Shown one piece after another: positions 40,263 to 42,456 of a DNA stretch of 42,456 nt. Numbering within the stretch: position 1 is the first letter of the stretch; each line of letters starts with the position of its first letter. The notes under the pieces are model-generated. The model worked only from the letters and a program-made list of their open reading frames with translations, was not told where the DNA came from and did no database searches. A program made the position numbers and the translations under genes. The DNA is from a virus: positions 1-42,456 of the IMG/VR virus record IMGVR_UViG_3300009509_000043, one strand, 5' to 3'.

Positions 40263-40492
40263 TGTTCTGGAACCTCCTCAAAAACATGAACAATCCCATG
40301 AGTCGGGAGAAATATCGGTTCTGAGATGCGTCTAAATCTCTTTCTCTGTGGCAGACTAAATGGGTCGTTTACTATCTGGTTTATACCGATGTCAGCCCTA
40401 TCTGGGAAAACAGGGACATAAACATCATCGTGGATACTTGAGACTTGCTCGATTGCCGCAAAACCGTTTAGAGATATCAGCAAGGCCTTCAT
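40217..40492 (-). CDS. Small hypothetical protein at the start of the late operon (91 aa)
   Basis: It begins at ATG 40492 (MKALLISLNGFAAIEQVSSI), then HDDVYVPVFPD, a basic PQRKRFRRISEP stretch, and ends RTALLRNGES. It overlaps the interrupted gene below by 46 bases. The protein is beta-rich and soluble. The family is not recognised. It is the first gene after a 290-base gap, so a promoter should lie just upstream; TACAAT (40515-40510) could be its -10, but no matching -35 is clear. Confidence 0.55.
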   Translation of the reverse strand: MKALLISLNGFAAIEQVSSIHDDVYVPVFPDRADIGINQIVNDPFSLPQRKRFRRISEPIFLPTHGIVHVFEEVPEQWKTGRTALLRNGES

Positions 40493-40781
40493 GCGGTTTA
40501 CCCATCCCTATTGTAATGGGATAAAGTGTGAAGCGGATGGCTGGCAGCTTTTGGCGGAGGGATCTCAAACGAAGTGCAATTCATATGCTCCTGGCTACAA
40601 CTATAAAATCGCCATCCGTCTTGTTCTTTATAGAAGCGTATGATATCTGTTTTATTCTGCGGAAGTTGGGGAGACGACCGCTCACTTACAAAGAACGAGC
40701 ACTTATCGCCTATGCAATAGCGACCGTAATGCGCACATGAACCATCATAAGAGCAAGAGCCTGACGCTGTTGCGCTTGCCC
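40493..40781. other. Gap with a possible plus-strand gene (40528/40537-40740)
   Basis: No minus-strand gene is evident. A plus-strand frame (MAGSFWRRDLKRSAIHMLLA, then SVLFFIEAYDICFILRKLG and a basic end, 67-70 residues) is open, with a GAAG-containing but weak upstream site. Its hydrophobic centre and basic ends could be a small membrane-associated protein, or chance. The late promoter for 40492 downward should also be here. Confidence 0.3.
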
Positions 40782-40991
40782 TTACGCAAAAGGGCGCAAG
40801 AGCACCTCCACACGGTCAAGCTCCTTCTCTTCCATAGAAGCAGCGTTGATAGCCTTGGCACGCGCAGAGTCCGCAGACATAGCCAAGAATGGCGGCAAAC
40901 AGGCAACGATATGGCCTATTTCTCCGTCTTCTGCTTCCTTCTCAGTCGGGTTCACGATGACGACTGCTTCATAGCACGTTGCTTTGTTCAT
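40782..40991 (-). CDS. Small phage protein of the 'E-V-L-L-R-P-F' type (69 aa)
   Basis: ATG 40991 with AGAAGAAG seven bases upstream is chosen over two earlier in-frame starts. The protein follows a recurrent phage pattern: 'Y-E-A-V-V-I-V-N-P-T-E-K-E-A-E-D-G', then ACLPPFLAMSADSARAKAIN and a final DRVEVLLRPFA. I recognise the family (often 'A-V-x-x-x-P-T-K-K-E-x-E-E-G ... R-V-E-V-x-V-R-P-F') but not a function. It is probably a small regulator or virion-associated protein near the terminase. Confidence 0.7.
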   Translation of the reverse strand: MNKATCYEAVVIVNPTEKEAEDGEIGHIVACLPPFLAMSADSARAKAINAASMEEKELDRVEVLLRPFA

Positions 40992-41096
40992 GGTGACTTC
41001 TTCTTTCTGCATTCTTCGAGTATCTGTTTCGCTGCCAAGTGCAGGATAAGAGCCCATATCACTGGGTCTTGCAATTCGAGGCACGTTTTAGCGATT

Positions 41097-41516
41097 TTAT
41101 TCGCCATGGACCTCAGGGCTGGCCTGACGGTTGTTTTCATCTTTCCCAACCCCAGACGTGTCGACGCCGAAAACGCTCTTCATGAAAGCGGCGGCAGCCC
41201 TATTGCCCATTCTCGCGAAAACAGGGTCGTCAAGGTCGTCGCCGAATTCGTCGTTAAGGATTTCAGCAATAATGCCAGCGAGCTCTGAATGCCAAGAATG
41301 CGCGTAGCTGCCAGGCGTTGACGGATCGTCTTCCATCGCTTCTTTGAGCGTGTTGAAGGCGCCGAATATGGCAAGTGAGTCTGTCATAGTTTCTCCAAGG
41401 CCGTGCCGTTGACGTACTACCTTTGGCGTTTCACGCTCTCCACCGTCGCGAATCTTCACCTTTATCTTCTCGCTGGTTATTGGCGGTGGGGAGCCAAGTT
41501 TATCTTCAAAGCTCAT
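41097..41516 (-). CDS. Phage protein with S-Y-A-H-S-W-H motif (139 aa; start uncertain)
   Basis: The conserved part is MTDSLAIFGAFNTLKEAMED, 'G-S-Y-A-H-S-W-H-S-E-L-A', then DPVFARMGNRAAAAFMKSVF, a pattern of small phage proteins ('S-Y-A-W-S-W-H-C-N-x-A ... N-x-G-A-A-R-F-M-x-x-x-F') of unknown role. ATG 41387 has GGAGAA five bases upstream and would give a 96-residue product. The longer start at 41516 adds a charged N-terminus (SEKIKVKIRDGG) without a good ribosome-binding site. Either or both may be used. Confidence 0.65.
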   Translation of the reverse strand: MSFEDKLGSPPPITSEKIKVKIRDGGERETPKVVRQRHGLGETMTDSLAIFGAFNTLKEAMEDDPSTPGSYAHSWHSELAGIIAEILNDEFGDDLDDPVFARMGNRAAAAFMKSVFGVDTSGVGKDENNRQASPEVHGE

Positions 41517-41606
41517 AACAACTTACAATTTGCGCGGTTTTTACCGTGAAAAGGCCTTGTATCGAGGGTATAAGGTAGAAGGACAAAGTTTTGAAAGGAG
41601 AGAAGC

Positions 41607-41906
41607 ATGGACAAAAAATGCACCGAGTTATGCGGCGTTCCAATACCCGTATTTTGGCAACAAACGGGGAAGAGCCTTACCGAGGCCAAGGGAAGGACAG
41701 TGGAAGCGATGGTTAACGCCTTGGACGTGGGGTTCAACCCGGCCATCTTCCTTATCGACGGGCACCTCCTTTTTATCTTTCGGAACAAATGGGGTTGGAA
41801 TTATGCCATCAGCTACCCTGATGGCAGGATAATGCACGCGGAAACATGCCAGGACTATGTGGTTGCCCTGCGCGAAGGCAGAGACCGAATCAAGTCGGTA
41901 GACTGA
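41607..41906 (+). CDS. Small hypothetical protein, first gene of the accessory cassette (99 aa)
   Basis: ATG 41607 has AAAGGAG eight bases upstream. It opens MDKKCTELCGVPIPVFWQQT with two Cys, has a central GFNPAIFLIDGHLLFIFRNK (hydrophobic but too short for a membrane span) and ends REGRDRIKSVD. Its last 39 codons also occur at 1-120 with one change. Function is unknown. It is plus-strand between minus-strand blocks, typical of a moron or accessory gene with its own control. Confidence 0.7.
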   Translation: MDKKCTELCGVPIPVFWQQTGKSLTEAKGRTVEAMVNALDVGFNPAIFLIDGHLLFIFRNKWGWNYAISYPDGRIMHAETCQDYVVALREGRDRIKSVD

Positions 41907-41918
41907 AAGGAGCCAGTG

Positions 41919-42287
41919 ATGAGCAGTTGGGACATAGACAAAGTCAATCTTGTTTTCTTTGGCCTTGTTGGCCCTGTCGTGAAAGCCACATCCAAAAATG
42001 GATGTCCCATGTCGGTATCCGGAATCTCGCTGCCATGCACGGCAAGCGGTCTCAAGGAACTTTCGGGCCGGTACCCAGTTACTAGCCAAACTCCGATTTT
42101 GGACAAACGCACACCCTTGGAATCCGACTGGGGCTTGGCTGTTCGCGGCCCGATTCTTTCCCAGGCTCCACGGTCGTTCAAGGGCTACGGATACGCTGGA
42201 GTCGACGAGTACCTGTCCTGGTGGATCGACCACGGAGCCAGAGTCGGCTACTTGTCCGAAGACAAGGGCAAGATAAACTGGAAGTAG
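41919..42287 (+). CDS. Hypothetical protein, alternative cassette gene (123 aa)
   Basis: ATG 41919 has AGGAG six bases upstream (the same site that serves the 133-333 gene in the other haplotype). The protein has DKVNLVFFGLVGPVVKATSK, CPMSVSGISLPC with two Cys, TPLESDWGLAVRGPIL and a C-terminal 'Y-L-S-W-W-I-D-H-G-A-R-V-G-Y-L'. It shares no sequence with the 66-residue gene it replaces. The role is unknown. The variable position between conserved flanks suggests diversifying selection, for example against host defence or for host range. Confidence 0.65.
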   Translation: MSSWDIDKVNLVFFGLVGPVVKATSKNGCPMSVSGISLPCTASGLKELSGRYPVTSQTPILDKRTPLESDWGLAVRGPILSQAPRSFKGYGYAGVDEYLSWWIDHGARVGYLSEDKGKINWK

Positions 42288-42288
42288 C

Positions 42289-42456
42289 CTACCCCTCATG
42301 GTACTTCCTCAATTCTTCAGCCCCGATATCCTCGGGGCTTTTTTCATGGCCCCTGAGCTCGATTACGACCGTCTGTTCTGGTTCGTCGAGGATTCCTCGT
42401 TTCACCTTCTCTATGTCAAACCAGAGTTTCCCAGAGGCCACAAAGGCCTTCCAGAT
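42289..42456 (-). CDS. 3' end of the 335-706 homologue (partial, cut by the window edge)
   Basis: It is the second copy of the last 56 codons of the gene at 335-706. The stop is TAG (42289-42291) where the left copy has TGA, and the final residues YHEG are the same. It continues beyond the window and corresponds to position 502 of the left copy. A frame-preserving difference in the stop codon supports two real haplotypes rather than an assembly error. Confidence 0.85.
   Translation of the reverse strand: MWKAFVASGKLWFDIEKVKRGILDEPEQTVVIELRGHEKSPEDIGAEELRKYHEG
42319..42344 (+). terminator. Rho-independent terminator (right copy)
   Basis: It is identical in sequence to 365-390: stem agccccga/tcggggct followed by six T. 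It ends transcription of the alternative cassette gene inside the coding end of the convergent minus-strand gene. Confidence 0.8.

Larger units (their letters stand above)
41787..42456. repeat. Right copy of the contig-end overlap (variant haplotype)
   Basis: 41787-41912 corresponds to 1-126, and 42285-42456 to 331-502. The intervening 41913-42284 is 372 bases and unlike the 204-base left version. A genome carrying this version would be about 41,954 bases. Confidence 0.9.

Overview
The window is a nearly complete tailed-phage genome (Caudoviricetes, short-tailed/podovirus-like layout) with roughly balanced base composition, ordinary Shine-Dalgarno sites and many ATGA/TAATG gene overlaps. It carries a complete phage head set (large terminase, portal, scaffold, HK97-fold-like capsid), a head-tail adaptor, a nozzle-like protein, three or four ejection-type proteins and a beta-helix spike, with no tape measure and no long-tail genes. 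A tyrosine integrase marks it as temperate. The host cannot be named from sequence; a bacterium is certain.

The two ends overlap: 1-126 matches 41787-41912 and 331-502 matches 42285-42456, almost base for base. The gene between the two matching flanks is a different gene at each end. The contig therefore closes a circular (or circularly permuted) genome of about 41.8-42.0 kb and runs on into a second haplotype that carries another gene cassette.

Region by region: 335-3461 (minus) is a small operon with a stand-alone DnaB N-terminal domain, an AT-hook protein and a ~690-base gene-poor stretch full of inverted repeats. 3580-4962 (plus, plus one minus RHH gene) holds small membrane and zinc-binding proteins, an attenuator-like hairpin pair and a holin-like protein. 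4968-6109 (minus) is the integrase and a ribbon-helix-helix regulator, divergent from a strong promoter at 6157-6184. 6224-15966 (plus) is the early/replication-recombination operon: zinc proteins, a DUF6948-like protein, a Gly-Tyr/His/Asp repeat protein encoded by a 318-base hexanucleotide array, a Cas4/RecB-like nuclease, a candidate single-strand annealing protein, RusA, a replication-protein C-terminal domain, two related genes each preceded by a degenerate pentanucleotide (NNGGC) array, a DnaC-like helicase loader and a set of small genes including a secreted one. 16020-40492 (minus) is the late operon running from regulators and terminase through head, fibres, adaptor and nozzle to ejection proteins.

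How it fits together: the phage has a helicase loader and a DnaB N-domain but no helicase of its own, so it probably captures the host DnaB. The nuclease and annealing protein form an Exo/Beta-type recombination pair, with RusA resolving junctions. A fused XRE/sigma-region-4 regulator next to terL could control late transcription. The most unusual features are the paired pentanucleotide arrays, the hexanucleotide (potential G-quadruplex) gene, the structured intergenic regions at 2014-2575 and on both sides of rusA, an in-frame TGA in a small gene upstream of terL, and the swapped gene cassette at the contig ends.
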